Below, piece after piece: positions 27,275 through 34,917 of a stretch of 64,000 nucleotides of DNA. The stretch lies in contig CBDCTS010000007.1 of NCBI GenBank assembly GCA_965222345.1, positions 1,240,001 through 1,304,000 on the forward strand, written 5' to 3'. Positions within the stretch are counted from its first letter, which is position 1; each line of letters starts with the position of its first letter. The notes beneath the pieces were generated by a model. It was not told the origin of the DNA and searched no databases. It worked only from the letters and a program-made list of their open reading frames with translations. Position numbers and translations under genes: made by a program. This DNA comes from JADFGZ01 sp965222345 (GTDB taxonomy: Bacteria > Acidobacteriota > Terriglobia > 2-12-FULL-54-10).

Positions 27275-27718
27275 CTATCCCCCCGGACCATCGTTCAACA
27301 GGAATTGATCTAAGGAATGGAGCTGATTCTCAAGGTCTTCCACCTTGTTCATCAGTAAGTTTCGAATGGAGAGCATGCCCAGAAGTTGCCCTTTGCTCCC
27401 GAGAATCGGAAGGTGTCTCAAATGGCGTTCGAGCATAAGAGTCAGAGCTTCTGTGGCAGTTGTTTTCTCGGATGCCGTCTCTACCGGCGTGGTCATAACG
27501 TCACGAATCAGTGTTGTGCGAGGATTGCGTTCTTTATGCACCACGCGAAGCATCACGTCGCGTTCTGTAAAAATACCCTGCAAGTCGCCTTTTAGGGTTT
27601 TATCCACCACGGCGGTTGCGCCCACCCGTTCTCGGGCCATCACGGTTACGGCATAAAGAACGGTGTCGCCGGCATCGACCATGGCGGCAGGAACGTGCGC
27701 AATTCTTACGATACTCAT
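27275..27718 (-). CDS. Two-CBS-domain protein
   Basis: 147 residues, preceded by GGAGG. Two CBS motifs fill the protein: the first at about residues 8-65 (VLYAVTVMARERVGATAVVD ... GIFTERDVMLRVV) and the second at about 72-128 (IRDVMTTPVETASEKTTATEALTLMLERHLRHLPIL ... GMLSIRNLLMNKV). Tandem CBS pairs bind adenine nucleotides and act as energy or redox sensors, usually controlling a partner protein. No partner is adjacent. The C-terminal tail (EDLENQLHSLDQFL) is short and helical. Confidence 0.85.
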   Translation of the reverse strand: MSIVRIAHVPAAMVDAGDTVLYAVTVMARERVGATAVVDKTLKGDLQGIFTERDVMLRVVHKERNPRTTLIRDVMTTPVETASEKTTATEALTLMLERHLRHLPILGSKGQLLGMLSIRNLLMNKVEDLENQLHSLDQFLLNDGPGG

Positions 27719-27893
27719 CCAATCCTCCAGGATTACAGGGAATCTTCAGGATTCAGGAAATCCAATTTGACTTCCCGGTAACAAGCAATATACATCTAAC
27801 CGCCTCTGCACAGAAGGCCCCGGCCAATTTGGGGGCTAGGGCATTTCACCTAAAGGCGCAGGTAGCGACAGGCATTCAGGTAGGGCAGGCATT

Positions 27894-27953
27894 AGGTAGG
27901 GTAGGCATTCCTGCCTGCCTTGTAGAGAGCACAGGGCGGTAGCCCTGTGCTCC
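27894..27953 (+). repeat. Dispersed AGGTAGGGTAGGCATTC repeat, copy A
   Basis: AGGTAGGGTAGGCATTC is followed by an inverted GCCTGCC block and then a palindrome CACAGGGCGGTAGCCCTGTG. The same layout recurs at 27997, 28416 and (inverted) 28655. Confidence 0.8.
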
Positions 27954-27996
27954 TGTTTCGCTTTGCTCAGCATCACAGCGTTCCCGGCTGCCTGCC

Positions 27997-28057
27997 AGGT
28001 AGGGTAGGCATTCTTGCCTGCCCTGTAGAGAGTACAGGCCGCTAAGGCCTGTGCTCC
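27997..28057 (+). repeat. Dispersed repeat, copy B
   Basis: Starts AGGTAGGGTAGGCATTC and continues through TTGCCTGCCCTGTAGAGAG to the palindrome ACAGGCCGCTAAGGCCTGT. The left half is nearly identical to copies A and C; the right palindrome differs in sequence but keeps its pairing. Confidence 0.8.
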
Positions 28058-28415
28058 ATTCCCCCCCCGGCCTACTCCGCCTGCACCCTCCGATCAGTGG
28101 CCTCGGTTGGCTTTCCAGTGGCTTTTTTAGCCAAACAAACCCAATCAAACCCAAAACGAAGCCATTGCCCCGATCCTCTGCAAATCTCATATCTCTTTTA
28201 TATACAATTGGTTAGCTGGATATCGGAAATTTTGAAATGGGTTCGTTTTGCAAAAAAACTTTTTTCTCCCGCCCTCCTTCCCCTGCAAATTTCACAAACG
28301 CCCTCCGGCCCGATTGTCCCTTGCGCCAATTCCGGGGGCAACAAAATTCTTCCGAGAATTCCGAATCTACCGAAGGAACCGAACATTCCGAGGGAACCAA
28401 ATCAACCGACCAGCT

Positions 28416-28475
28416 AGGTAGGGTAGGCATTCTTGCCTGCCCTGTAGAGAATACAGGCCGCGAGGCCTGTATTCC
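28416..28475 (+). repeat. Dispersed repeat, copy C
   Basis: Starts AGGTAGGGTAGGCATTC; the palindromic half reads ATACAGGCCGCGAGGCCTGTAT. It is followed by a separate perfect hairpin (28478-28500) and an inverted half-copy ending GAATGCCTACCCTACCT at about 28540-28556. Confidence 0.8.
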
Positions 28476-28477
28476 AA

Positions 28478-28500
28478 GGGCAGTCGGTTGCCGACTGCCC
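28478..28500. repeat. Perfect 10-bp inverted repeat
   Basis: GGGCAGTCGG and CCGACTGCCC are separated by TTG. No T-run follows, so it is not a clear terminator. It lies within the repeat cluster and is probably another part of the same element family. Confidence 0.6.
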
Positions 28501-28574
28501 TCTTGGGGACAGGCAAGAATGCCTGTCGCTACCTAGACCCGAATGCCTACCCTACCTTTTAAAAAGGAAAAAAA

Positions 28575-28602
28575 GGGGAGCCTCGTTTGGATGAGGCTCC
28601 CC
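28575..28602 (-). terminator. Strong rho-independent terminator on the minus strand
   Basis: The 10-bp perfect stem GGGGAGCCTC/GAGGCTCCCC has an 8-base loop. Read on the minus strand it is followed directly by a T-tract (plus-strand A-tract 28562-28574). No intact gene ends just upstream on that strand. The flanking 23 bases (28562-28584) are repeated exactly at 28780-28802, at the end of the HNH-like gene. Confidence 0.75.
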
Positions 28603-28654
28603 TGTAGTTGTTCGTCTTGGCGTTCAGGCGTACATATGGCGTCAGGCAGGAAGC

Positions 28655-28712
28655 GAGTACAGGCCTTGCGGCCTGCACGCTGCAAGGCAGGCAGGAATGC
28701 CTACCCTACCTA
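28655..28712 (-). repeat. Dispersed repeat, copy D (inverted)
   Basis: The reverse complement begins AGGTAGGGTAGGCATTC and ends in the GTGCAGGCCGCAAGGCCTGTA palindrome region, giving the same layout as copies A-C in the opposite direction. Confidence 0.75.
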
Positions 28713-28778
28713 AGGCCTATACGCGCAGGAGGACAGGCCCGGAGGCCTGCCCCTACCTGAGCGCAATCGAAGGAGATG

Positions 28779-28813
28779 GAAAAGGAAAAAAAGGGGAGCC
28801 TCAAATACGGCTC
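28779..28813 (-). terminator. Weak rho-independent terminator at the end of the HNH-like gene
   Basis: On the minus strand GAGCC and GGCTC form a 5-bp stem around the stop codon, followed by CCC and eight T residues. The T-tract side is identical to the terminator at 28575. Confidence 0.45.
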
Positions 28814-29007
28814 TGCTTCCATTGTTCAAGATACTTCCAATGGAAGGGAGCATCGTCGATTCCCCATCCAAACTCGGAGTTCCTGTCTCCGTACGCCGCG
28901 AATTTTATCGTATTGCCCAACAAATCGCGCCGCCACTCGGAGGGTTCGTGACCTGGAATCGGGATGGCTTGTTTCCAAGCAAACAAAATCTTCTCTTCAT
29001 CCATCAT
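28801..29007 (-). pseudogene. HNH-endonuclease-like small gene with the catalytic centre deleted
   Basis: 68 residues. The N-terminal 50 match the small HNH proteins with the pattern W-K-x-A-x-x-I-P-G-x-[DE]-P-x-x-W-R-R-D-x-x-G, here WKQAIPIPGHEPSEWRRDLL, followed by YGDRNSEFGWGIDD. In the family this last motif reads GWEIDH and leads into a segment with the remaining catalytic His/Asn. Here the His is Asp, and the sequence jumps straight to APFHWKYLEQWKQ, resembling the family's PLHWKYN end. An internal deletion of some 15-20 residues is the simplest reading. It probably no longer cuts DNA. The family recognition is from memory and moderately sure. Confidence 0.5.
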
Positions 29008-29044
29008 CGAGGCTCACCCCCCCCGCAGTGCTCGTGGGAAAGGT

Positions 29045-29073
29045 GCCCACAGCCGAATAAGGTGGCTGTGGGC
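29045..29073 (-). terminator. Hairpin downstream of the secreted-protein gene
   Basis: The 10-bp perfect stem GCCCACAGCC/GGCTGTGGGC has a 9-base loop, lying 74 bases after the stop of the minus-strand gene at 29147. Only a short T-stretch (ACCTTTCCC) follows, so termination strength is uncertain. Confidence 0.45.
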
Positions 29074-29146
29074 GCCGGAAGGTTAGGGGTTGTTGAGAAC
29101 CTAATTTCTCAGGCAAGTATGCCTGTCGCTACTTGGCCCTGTCTCA

Positions 29147-30658
29147 CTACTCGGTGACATCTTCCGCGAGATAGCCATGGGCAGCAGCGGGTGCTCCCAT
29201 GGGGCCGCGACTGCTGATGAAGACGAATCCTTCAGCACCCTCGAAATTGCACTGAGCCGTCATGAGGCCCTGATATCCAGCAGCCTTCACAGACAAACCG
29301 AAAACATCAGTCCCTCCAGCAGCGAGATCCATCTCATAATCGTCTCTGCCTGCGAATGAGACCGTGCAGGAGCCAGGCGCTTTCGAAGGATTGGCAAGGG
29401 CGACCCCAGTGTCGTAGTGGCTCATATTGGTCACGAACGGGAATAGCAGAGACGTGCCACACTCTGCGATAGCGAGAACCTCAAACGTGTTGTCGCTTTT
29501 AGCAAAACGAGGCAATTTATCTCCGCCGATAGGATCGAAGCTGACATTGACCCAAGCAGGGCCAGTTGCTGGAACGCCCCCAGCCCATTTGAACGTCACA
29601 ACCAAATCAACCGCGTCAGCAGCCGCGCTTCTTGGGCTCACTATGCTGTATTTGACGGACCCGTTGCCTGCGGGGGACAACTGCAACTCGTTATCGTCGT
29701 TAATATTGTCACCCCTTCCTTCCACCAGCGTCAGCCCGAATGATGCATCCACCCCTTCAACTGGGGGATCGGCGGTGTCATCAGCCATTACGCCTACGAC
29801 GGGATCGCCGGGTTTACTAGGAACGATCACGGTCACGCCTTCGGGGATGTCGGAGAAGGTGATTACAAAACTATCCTCTTCCATGAACCCGGCCTTGAAA
29901 GGTTTCTTCAAGTCACCTTCCCTGATCTTGATTGTGACCTTCTCCGTTGTATTTTTGCACTGAAGGCCCTTGGTGAATCCTTTTGCGTCCATAAGGACAA
30001 GAGCGCTTTTCACGCTAGCGGCCTCGCGTGGTGTGTTGTGAACTGGCGCGCCTTCGACGCTGACTATGGCGGTGATCTTTTCTCCGTTACCCAGGGAAGC
30101 GGCATCGGCCCGGATCCCCATGAGCGTCAGTTGAAATCCGAATTCGCCGCTGGCTAAATTCAAACCATCGGCGCCGTCGATTCCAGTTAGGACATCTTTC
30201 CATACGATGGTTAGGTCATCGTCAGAGAGTTTGCCGTCCCCGAATACGCTGTCTAGTATGGGAGAATCGACGTCGGGTGCTCCCATAGCATTACTCAGGT
30301 TCACTGCCATCAAGACGAGATCACCATCGCTATAGTCTGGCGCGGTGTCAACGTCGCTGACCATCACAACCCCTGCGGTGTTAATGTCGTTGGTGATGGG
30401 TGCGTTCAACCGGACAGAAATATCGATCTTTTCAGGGACATTTCTAAATAAGCCTCCAGCCTCACCTATCGGCGGTGCGCACTTCAACACGATATCACCG
30501 ATAATTTCCGTAACGCCCTCGGCACGAACCGTCTTGGAATCCGTGACGCGAGCATCGCAGACCTGAGCCTGGGCCACGCTGCTGCTCAACACGATAGCCG
30601 CGAGCAGGGACAGCATAACGATGCTGCTTCTGAAAACTGCTTTTCGAATCTTTGCCAT
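29147..30658 (-). CDS. Secreted protein of unknown function
   Basis: 503 residues, preceded by GAAGGAG. A signal peptide ends near residue 31 (SSSVAQA-QV). The mature protein is beta-rich, acidic, and low in lysine and histidine, with many Asp/Asn/Gly turns (GDGKLSDDDLTIVWKDVLTG, GRGDNINDDNELQL), as in extracellular or surface proteins. Cysteines are few and spread out (VCDAR, KCAPP, LQCKN, AECGTS, GSCTV, AQCNF), suggesting disulfides. A separate C-terminal unit from about residue 400 (CGTSLLFPFVTNMSHYDTG ... GYQGLMTAQCNFEGAEGFVFIS) looks like an independent conserved domain. I do not recognise an enzymatic family. It lies beside an integrase and repeats, so it may be accessory. Confidence 0.7.
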   Translation of the reverse strand: MAKIRKAVFRSSIVMLSLLAAIVLSSSVAQAQVCDARVTDSKTVRAEGVTEIIGDIVLKCAPPIGEAGGLFRNVPEKIDISVRLNAPITNDINTAGVVMVSDVDTAPDYSDGDLVLMAVNLSNAMGAPDVDSPILDSVFGDGKLSDDDLTIVWKDVLTGIDGADGLNLASGEFGFQLTLMGIRADAASLGNGEKITAIVSVEGAPVHNTPREAASVKSALVLMDAKGFTKGLQCKNTTEKVTIKIREGDLKKPFKAGFMEEDSFVITFSDIPEGVTVIVPSKPGDPVVGVMADDTADPPVEGVDASFGLTLVEGRGDNINDDNELQLSPAGNGSVKYSIVSPRSAAADAVDLVVTFKWAGGVPATGPAWVNVSFDPIGGDKLPRFAKSDNTFEVLAIAECGTSLLFPFVTNMSHYDTGVALANPSKAPGSCTVSFAGRDDYEMDLAAGGTDVFGLSVKAAGYQGLMTAQCNFEGAEGFVFISSRGPMGAPAAAHGYLAEDVTE

Positions 30659-30949
30659 TGTTTTTTCTCCTTCGATTTTTGAATCGTACTGGTTGAAATT
30701 TCCTGCAAAACTTTCTCTTCCTGCCGATCGATCTAAAACTGCACTGGATTACAGGCGGGGCAGGCAGAAACGCTTGCCACTACCTGAATGCCTGTCCTAC
30801 CTGAACGCTTTTGAATGCAACACCAACTCGCCGACTTTCTGCTTAATCTGCTTCCTTCATCTATGTTGCACAAACTGTCAACAATCATTAGAATTTCAGC
30901 AACGTCTGTCTTCTTCCGCAACAGTCTATAAAGGACTATAGAATCAATT

Positions 30950-31000
30950 AGTTACATGAGTTCCGCAGCGACCAGGCTTGCTCGCAAGGTCCCTTGAAAT
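30950..31000 (+). repeat. 51-bp direct repeat upstream of the integrase, copy 1
   Basis: Begins AGTTACATGAGTTCCGCAG and ends GGTCCCTTGAAAT. It matches 31107-31157 with three substitutions, 157 bases away. Weaker similarity extends on both sides (30922-31040 against 31079-31195). Confidence 0.9.
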
Positions 31001-31106
31001 CCATAGTCATTCCCCATGTAATGCGGTGAAGATTACTGTAATCATTCAATTCCCAGCGAAGTCCATCTCTGTCCACGGCAGTCTATAACTAGCTATATAT
31101 TCAATG

Positions 31107-31157
31107 AGTTACATGAGTTCCGCAGTGACCAGGCCTGCTTGCAAGGTCCCTTGAAAT
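31107..31157 (+). repeat. 51-bp direct repeat upstream of the integrase, copy 2
   Basis: Second copy of the 51-bp unit, ending 27 bases before the integrase start. It is a candidate attachment or operator-like site. Confidence 0.9.
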
Positions 31158-31183
31158 GCATTGATGCCCCATATAAAATGGGG

Positions 31184-32416
31184 ATGATTACTGTGAAGAA
31201 GGCCGCTACCGCTCCGCAAAAAACCAAACCCAAAGGTCGCCATCCCGAAAAGGCCCTGTCGGTAGCCTTGGTGCGCTCGGCCGCGCCGGGAAGACACGCT
31301 GACGGCAACGGGTTGTACCTGTTGGTTCAGCCGACCGGAACCCGAAGCTGGATTCAGCGACTCTTCGTTCGCCGCCGCCGCCGTGAGCTTGGCCTCGGCA
31401 GCGTCGCCCTGGTTTCGCTGGCCGAGGCCCGGGAGAAGGCGCTGGCCAACCGCAAGTTGGCTCGTGAAGGCGGGGACCCGCTGGCGGATAAGCGCCGCAC
31501 CGAGGGCGTGCCCAGCTTTGCCGAAGCCGCCGAGCGCGTGCTGGAACAGAAGCAAGCCGGCTGGCGAAGCTCGACTCACGGTGTTGAGTGGATTTCGAGC
31601 CTGAGGCGGTATGCTTTCCTGCGCATCGGCAAGATGCCGGTTTCAGAGGTGACCAGCGCCGATGTTTTGGAGATCCTCACGCCCATCTGGCACGTGAAGG
31701 CGGAGACAGCCCGGCGGCTGCGCCACCGCATCCGGGCGGTGTTGGAATGGGCGGTGGCGATGGAGTTTCGCATCGACAACCCGTGTGACCGGGTCGTGCC
31801 GGTGCTCGGCACCCAAAACGACGTCGTGCAGCACATGCGGGCATTGCCCCACCGGGAGGCGCCGGCGGCCATCGAGAGGGTCCGGGCGTCGAATGCGAGG
31901 CCGGTCGTGAAGCTGGCGTTGGAGTTCCTGGTGCTGACGGCGGCGCGGTGGGGCGAGGTGCGGTGGGCCGAGTGGACCGAGATCGATCGGGACGACTGTG
32001 TATGGACGATTCCCGCCACGCGGATGAAGGCGAAGCGCCAGCACCGGGTGCCGCTGTGTGACCGCGCGATGGAGATGCTCGATGCGGTTCGGACGCTCGG
32101 GGAGGGAATCAGTCCACTTGTGTTCACCAAACGGCGCGGGAAGCCGCTTGTCGATATAGAGTTGCGCCGACTGCTCTTGAAGCAGAAGATCGCGGCCGTG
32201 CCGCACGGTTTCAGGTCCAGCTTCCGGGACTGGGCGGCCGAGGAGACGGATCATCCCCGGGAGGTGATCGAGGCGGCCTTGGCGCATGTGGTCCAGAACA
32301 GGGTCGAGGCGGCCTACGCGCGCTCGGACCTGTTCGAGCGTCGGCGTATCCTGATGGACGACTGGTCGCGCTACTTGGCCCGAGGGACGGCGACAGATTC
32401 AGTGCGCCCACGATAA
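31184..32416 (+). CDS. P4-type tyrosine recombinase/integrase
   Basis: 410 residues from the ATG at 31184 (MITVKKAAT); an earlier ATG at 31139 falls inside the repeat unit. The N-terminal DUF4102-like arm-binding part (RSAAPGRHADGNGLYLLVQPTGTRSWIQRL ... LGSVALVSLAEAREKALANRKLARE) is followed by a core-binding domain. The catalytic domain shows box I arginine (VLTAARWGEVRWAEW), the HGFRSSFRDWA box, LAH, and the tyrosine region VEAAYARSDLFERR. These enzymes integrate genomic islands, often at tRNA genes. No tRNA is adjacent and no excisionase is seen. The catabolic gene cluster begins just beyond it. Confidence 0.92.
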   Translation: MITVKKAATAPQKTKPKGRHPEKALSVALVRSAAPGRHADGNGLYLLVQPTGTRSWIQRLFVRRRRRELGLGSVALVSLAEAREKALANRKLAREGGDPLADKRRTEGVPSFAEAAERVLEQKQAGWRSSTHGVEWISSLRRYAFLRIGKMPVSEVTSADVLEILTPIWHVKAETARRLRHRIRAVLEWAVAMEFRIDNPCDRVVPVLGTQNDVVQHMRALPHREAPAAIERVRASNARPVVKLALEFLVLTAARWGEVRWAEWTEIDRDDCVWTIPATRMKAKRQHRVPLCDRAMEMLDAVRTLGEGISPLVFTKRRGKPLVDIELRRLLLKQKIAAVPHGFRSSFRDWAAEETDHPREVIEAALAHVVQNRVEAAYARSDLFERRRILMDDWSRYLARGTATDSVRPR

Positions 32417-32475
32417 ATATGGGCTGGAGCTAGCCAGCGGAAAGGGCATCTAATCGGCGGCAGGCGGCGAGAGGC

Positions 32476-32507
32476 AGGTCGGGCAGGCATTCCAGCCTGC
32501 CTTCTAC
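32476..32507 (+). repeat. Dispersed repeat, partial copy
   Basis: AGGTCGGGCAGGCATTCCAGCCTGCCT is a variant of the left half of the repeat found at 27894-28712. It lies between the integrase and the MFS gene. Confidence 0.65.
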
Positions 32508-32582
32508 GGAAATGTTCCTAGCTGGGAGAGTGAAGGAAGGAAAATCCCTTGCTGCCTTGACAGCGAAACTGTTCGCAACCGG

Positions 32583-33902
32583 CTATTCTTCCGACGGCAG
32601 GCCCACGCCGGCGGGTTTTTGAATGACGCCGCTTCCGTCTGCAAGAAATCCCATTTTCACGTAGATAGGACGAATCGCTTCACTCAAAGAGGAAAGCCGG
32701 CTGGCGAACAGAACAGCACCCAACAGACAACACACGCCACCCAACAGTAAAGTGCCGGGCGCTTCGATCGTCGCCGCCAGGGTTCCTGCTAATAAACTGC
32801 CAACCGGTATCATGCCCCTGTACGCCATCGTATAAAAACTCATCACCCGGCCGCGCTTATCGTCGTCCACAATCGTCTGCAGGACGGTGTTGCTGGATGC
32901 CATCTGAACCATCATTCCAAAACCGGTGAATAGCATGATGAACAAAGAAAGCCACAAAATCCGGGAGAAGGAAAATGTAATCAGCCCGACTCCAAAGAAA
33001 CCGGTGCCGATGACAATCAGGCGTTCCAACCCGGGCACGCTCTTTCGCGAGGCAAGGTAAGCGGCGCCCATCAAGGCGCCGAGGCCGGAACAACCCACAA
33101 GAAAACCAAAAGCACGCGGACCGCCCAAGAGAATGTCTTTGGCAAAAACGGGCATCAGCACCTGATAGGGCATTCCGACCAGGCTGATCATGCCTACCAG
33201 CAGCAAGATGGAACGGATCGGCACGGAATGGGAAACGTAGGCCAAGCCGTCTTTGAGTTCCTGCACGATCCGGGTGTTTGCGGCTGTTTTTACCTTCGGT
33301 TGGATTTTCATGGCCATTAGCGCGGCAATCACCGGGAAAAAACTGATGGCATTCAAAAGAAAACAAATCCCTTCTCCAGTGGCGGCGATGAGTATGCCTG
33401 CCAGGGAGGGCCCCAGCAATCTCGCGCCATGGACCATGGAAGAGTTCAAGGCAATCGCGTTTCCCAGGTCTTCCCTTTTTTCGATCAGTTGCGGCAGAAA
33501 CGACTGCCGGGTTGGCACGTCGAAAGCGTGAATCAAGCCAAGGCATATGCTGAGCACTACCAGATGCCACACCTCTTCCTTGCCGGTTAACACAAGAACC
33601 GCCAGAATCGAGGCTTGTCCCATCGCCAGGGTCTGGATCACCACCAGGGTGCGGTGCCGATTCCATCGGTCGGCCATCACTCCGGCGAACGGCGCAACCA
33701 GAAAAAGGGGAAGATCTCCGACAAAGCCAACCAGACCCAAGATAAAGACCGATTGAGTCAAACGATACACCAACCAGGCGACGGCGACTCGTTGTGTCCA
33801 CGTGCCGATCAGCGATATGGCCTGGCCGCAAAAGAAAAGACGATAATTTCGATGATGTAAGGCGCGGAGAATCAGTTTTGGGTTTGCGGAAGTAGAAAGC
33901 AT
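32583..33902 (-). CDS. MFS transporter (EntS/MFS_3-like)
   Basis: 439 residues with about 10-12 membrane segments. It has the MFS loop motif GVMADRWNRHRTLV after helix 2, and the N-terminal YRLFFCGQAISLIGTWTQRVAVAWLVY typical of the MFS_3/enterobactin-exporter group. It could export or import a small molecule. It is the last gene of the long minus-strand aromatic cluster, though 322 bases separate it from the nearest RraA gene, so its membership is uncertain. Confidence 0.88.
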   Translation of the reverse strand: MLSTSANPKLILRALHHRNYRLFFCGQAISLIGTWTQRVAVAWLVYRLTQSVFILGLVGFVGDLPLFLVAPFAGVMADRWNRHRTLVVIQTLAMGQASILAVLVLTGKEEVWHLVVLSICLGLIHAFDVPTRQSFLPQLIEKREDLGNAIALNSSMVHGARLLGPSLAGILIAATGEGICFLLNAISFFPVIAALMAMKIQPKVKTAANTRIVQELKDGLAYVSHSVPIRSILLLVGMISLVGMPYQVLMPVFAKDILLGGPRAFGFLVGCSGLGALMGAAYLASRKSVPGLERLIVIGTGFFGVGLITFSFSRILWLSLFIMLFTGFGMMVQMASSNTVLQTIVDDDKRGRVMSFYTMAYRGMIPVGSLLAGTLAATIEAPGTLLLGGVCCLLGAVLFASRLSSLSEAIRPIYVKMGFLADGSGVIQKPAGVGLPSEE

Positions 33903-34224
33903 GAGACGACGGTGTTCTTTTATCCCGCCTTCCTGTACGGCAGGAGTTCCAAAATCAGCCCCCGTTTTTTTTCACGGAGTAAGTCTTAGCGTGCGGGGAA
34001 AAGCTTTCGTCAAGAAAGGTGAATGCGCGGAATTCTGCCTAAACAGGCTGCGGAAAAATCATCGGTAGAAACCGCATACTCTCGCGCGCGGCTCGGTGCC
34101 TGCCTCGAAATCAATGCTCCGATCCGAGCCGCGACCGTAAGAGCGAGGTGTTCCAGTGCTTTTCAGCAGCCTCCTCGGCGATTCGGCGCGTACCGGAGCA
34201 GGGCGCGTCACCATGCCGCCTCCC
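33903..34224. other. Intergenic region between the MFS and RraA genes
   Basis: No gene is supported. Around 34125-34170 a stretch with GAGCCGCGACC and CTTTTCAGCAGCCTC resembles 45224-45293, the only repeat noted here. Confidence 0.4.
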
Positions 34225-34917
34225 TCACCATCCGTAGATCTCAAGCGTGGTTTTGCCTGCCGCCAGTTCGTCCTTGATCCGGTTCTCCTTCTGATCGCGC
34301 TTTCCCGCCTCGGCCAAAACGTCGGGGACCTCCGACTGGGGTATGACCACAACGCCATCCCTGTCGCCCACAACCAAATCCCCCGGCCTGATGGAGACCT
34401 CGCCGATCATGATGGGCTGGTTTATCCTGCCTTTTCCCCGTTTCGCCGTGCCGCGAATGCAAAGACCTCTGCAAAAGACCGGAAATCCCGCCTCCTCAAT
34501 GGCGTCGCTGTCTCGCACGCACCCATCGATCACCAAGCCGGCGATCTTGCGATGGAGGGCGGCATGGGTCATGATATCCCCCCAATAACCTGCCTCGTAG
34601 AGCCCGGATACTTCTACCACCAGCATGTCTCCCGGGTTCGCAACGTAGATTGCCTGATGAAGCGTCAGGTTATCCCGGGCAGGAGAGGTGACCGTAACAA
34701 CCGGGCCGCATGCCCTCATGCTGGGTGAAATCGGCTTGATGGCCACGGGAAGGCCAATCGGTTTGCCGGCGGCTTCCCCCAGCGTCGCCGTAGAAAATTC
34801 TGCAACTCGCTGCACCAGCGCGGAATCGGGACGGGCAATTACTCTCTCGCCGTCAGCCAAGTTAAGTATCCTCTGCTTTCCCGCCTTCTTGTCTCCGTTG
34901 CAATCGATGGTAGCCAT
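34225..34917 (-). CDS. RraA/LigK-like aldolase-family protein 1
   Basis: 230 residues. The RraA fold signature is clear: VVEVSGLYEAGYWGDIMTHAALHRKIAGLVIDGCVRDSDAIEE. The Gly-Asp of WGD and the Arg-Asp of GCVRD are the expected substrate and metal contacts of the HMG/CHA aldolases. Members such as LigK split 4-carboxy-4-hydroxy-2-oxoadipate into pyruvate and oxaloacetate, the last step of 4,5-cleavage pathways. Others only regulate RNase E or decarboxylate oxaloacetate. The N-terminus overlaps the end of the second RraA gene by 56 bases. The context of LigB- and LigJ-like genes favours the aldolase role. Confidence 0.8.
   Translation of the reverse strand: MATIDCNGDKKAGKQRILNLADGERVIARPDSALVQRVAEFSTATLGEAAGKPIGLPVAIKPISPSMRACGPVVTVTSPARDNLTLHQAIYVANPGDMLVVEVSGLYEAGYWGDIMTHAALHRKIAGLVIDGCVRDSDAIEEAGFPVFCRGLCIRGTAKRGKGRINQPIMIGEVSIRPGDLVVGDRDGVVVIPQSEVPDVLAEAGKRDQKENRIKDELAAGKTTLEIYGW

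Larger units (their letters stand above)
27719..28800. other. Long repeat-rich intergenic stretch
   Basis: No protein gene is supported over about 1.1 kb. The stretch contains at least four copies, in both orientations, of a dispersed repeat (see 27894, 27997, 28416 and 28655), a perfect 10-bp hairpin at 28478-28500 and a strong terminator-like hairpin at 28575-28602. It looks like a landing zone for small non-coding repeats. Confidence 0.7.
30659..31183. other. Intergenic region with a duplicated integrase leader
   Basis: No gene is supported. It contains one imperfect copy of the dispersed repeat (about 30754-30802) and a long direct repeat (30922-31040 and 31079-31195), described separately, that runs into the integrase start. 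Confidence 0.7.

Noticed and set aside
27894..28712. CRISPR array
   Set aside because: The repeat copies are unevenly spaced, occur in both orientations and are internally palindromic; spacers are not of uniform length and no cas gene is present.
30922..31195. CRISPR or tandem satellite upstream of the integrase
   Set aside because: Only two copies exist and the second runs into a start codon. A duplicated leader or binding site explains it better.
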